Shown here: piece by piece, positions 63,211 to 64,000 of the stretch
How positions within the stretch are numbered: position 1 is the stretch's first letter
Layout of the letters: each line of letters begins with the position of its first letter
Source of the DNA: Ignelater luminosus
Taxonomy: Eukaryota; Arthropoda; Insecta; Coleoptera; Elateridae
Length of the DNA: 64,000 nucleotides
NCBI GenBank assembly: GCA_011009095.1
Contig: VTPC01002496.1
Coordinates: 61,812-125,811 of the forward strand
Direction: 5' to 3'
Position numbers and translations under genes: made by a program
The notes under the pieces: generated by a model
Told to the model about the DNA's origin: nothing
Database searches by the model: none
Seen by the model: only the letters and a program-made list of their open reading frames with translations

Positions 63211-64000
63211 ATATACTTATACGACTGATATCATCCTTCTGTTAGTGTAATTTCTAAATAATTGGTTCTGTAATGACCTAAGTTTCAGTTAAGTTCTGTT
63301 TTCTTTAGGTATTACATATTTCTGTTTTTCTTTATTTTTCTCATTAAAACGCAAATATGAAAACTTGTAATCTTCGGTCAATTAATTAACGTTAAGCAGA
63401 GTGTGTATCCGAACTTGCAATGAGTTCCATTTAAAGCTACTTCAAAGCCATGAGCGCGAGATTAAAACGTTTTTTAAAGTCTGTTTATCTCATTCGATAA
63501 ATTTTAGATGCTTCAATATTTCATAGAATATATCTAGATTGAAATGCATTTTCCTTTACAAGCAAAATGTTCTAACACCGGCATAATCTCTAGTAATTAA
63601 TTTCTCGTCTACCGTCATGATTATTTTTACCGACTTTTGAAGTATAGAGCTATTACCATCAAATATACGTTTTATATACCAATGTAATTCCCAGCATGTC
63701 TGACATTAATTTGTTCTATTGCTACTTCGATTAATTAATGGAAAACGGGCATTTATCAAACAAGTAGGCACTAGATATTTGTTGGATAGCAAATATTCAT
63801 CAGGTAAAGTATATTTATGGGTAATGAGTTTAGCAATCATGTGGACTTGACATTTTAATGGTTATAGTTGCACATTTATTATATATTTATAGAAAAAGAA
63901 AATATTTTTAATGCGTTGATCAATAGTACGTATTATCAAAATTTCTTTCCAAAACACATATCTGAATAATTAATTAGAAGTTTCAATTTTTATTTTTATT

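Overview
This is eukaryotic, insect-like DNA. It is AT-rich, almost free of long open frames, and contains short GT-AG introns and a mixture of mariner, DD37E, Jockey-like and other non-LTR transposon remains. No bacterial gene organisation, rRNA, convincing tRNA or CRISPR array is visible. The one confidently identified host exon (49134-49221, +) encodes the start of the second RNA recognition motif of a TIA-1/TIAR family RNA-binding protein (Rox8 in flies). No exon for the preceding RRM1 or for the rest of RRM2 was recognised in the window. The window therefore most likely lies inside two very long introns of this gene: up to 49 kb upstream and more than 14.7 kb downstream. A beetle or another insect with a moderately large genome would fit, but the order is inference.

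Layout. 1-8.2 kb: featureless AT-rich DNA plus a 132-bp near-perfect inverted repeat (5135-5266 and 7107-7238) with a third, diverged copy at about 4718-4800. 8.2-8.9 kb: a small two-exon gene of unknown function (117 aa, 62-bp intron) on the + strand, nested in the large intron; it is the best novel-gene candidate. 10-16 kb: a decayed mariner N-terminus with its own TATA box, a non-LTR reverse transcriptase (RT) scrap, and a mariner element with intact ends but a large internal deletion, inserted in LINE debris. 18.5-18.95 kb: a degenerate minisatellite of about 60 bp. 23.9-24.1 kb: a second mariner relic (catalytic domain). 24.8-25.3 kb: a cluster of GACGTC words. 27.5 kb: a probable LINE endonuclease scrap. 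30.8-31.05 kb: a small TIR element (MITE-like) rich in GGACGTC words.

35.2-37.2 kb holds one Jockey-family retrotransposon whose 5' part is inverted relative to its 3' part, the structure expected from twin priming. 38.8-42.4 kb holds two adjacent degenerate tandem-repeat fields (about 80 bp and about 400 bp periods). The first is split by a complete-length DD37E transposon flanked by TA duplications. 47.5-48.1 kb is a 5'-truncated LINE with a 13-bp target-site duplication. 49.13 kb is the TIA-1/Rox8 exon. 50.8-51.1 and 56.7-57.0 kb are further LINE scraps. The last 7 kb is noncoding apart from a GC-richer block near 62.8-63.2 kb carrying two POU octamers, a candidate regulatory element.

The genes do not form an operon or pathway. 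The host gene spans the window, one small gene sits inside its intron on the same strand, and transposons at various stages of decay fill much of the rest. Several reported open frames in this sequence begin at TTG or GTG rather than ATG and are chance frames in noncoding DNA.
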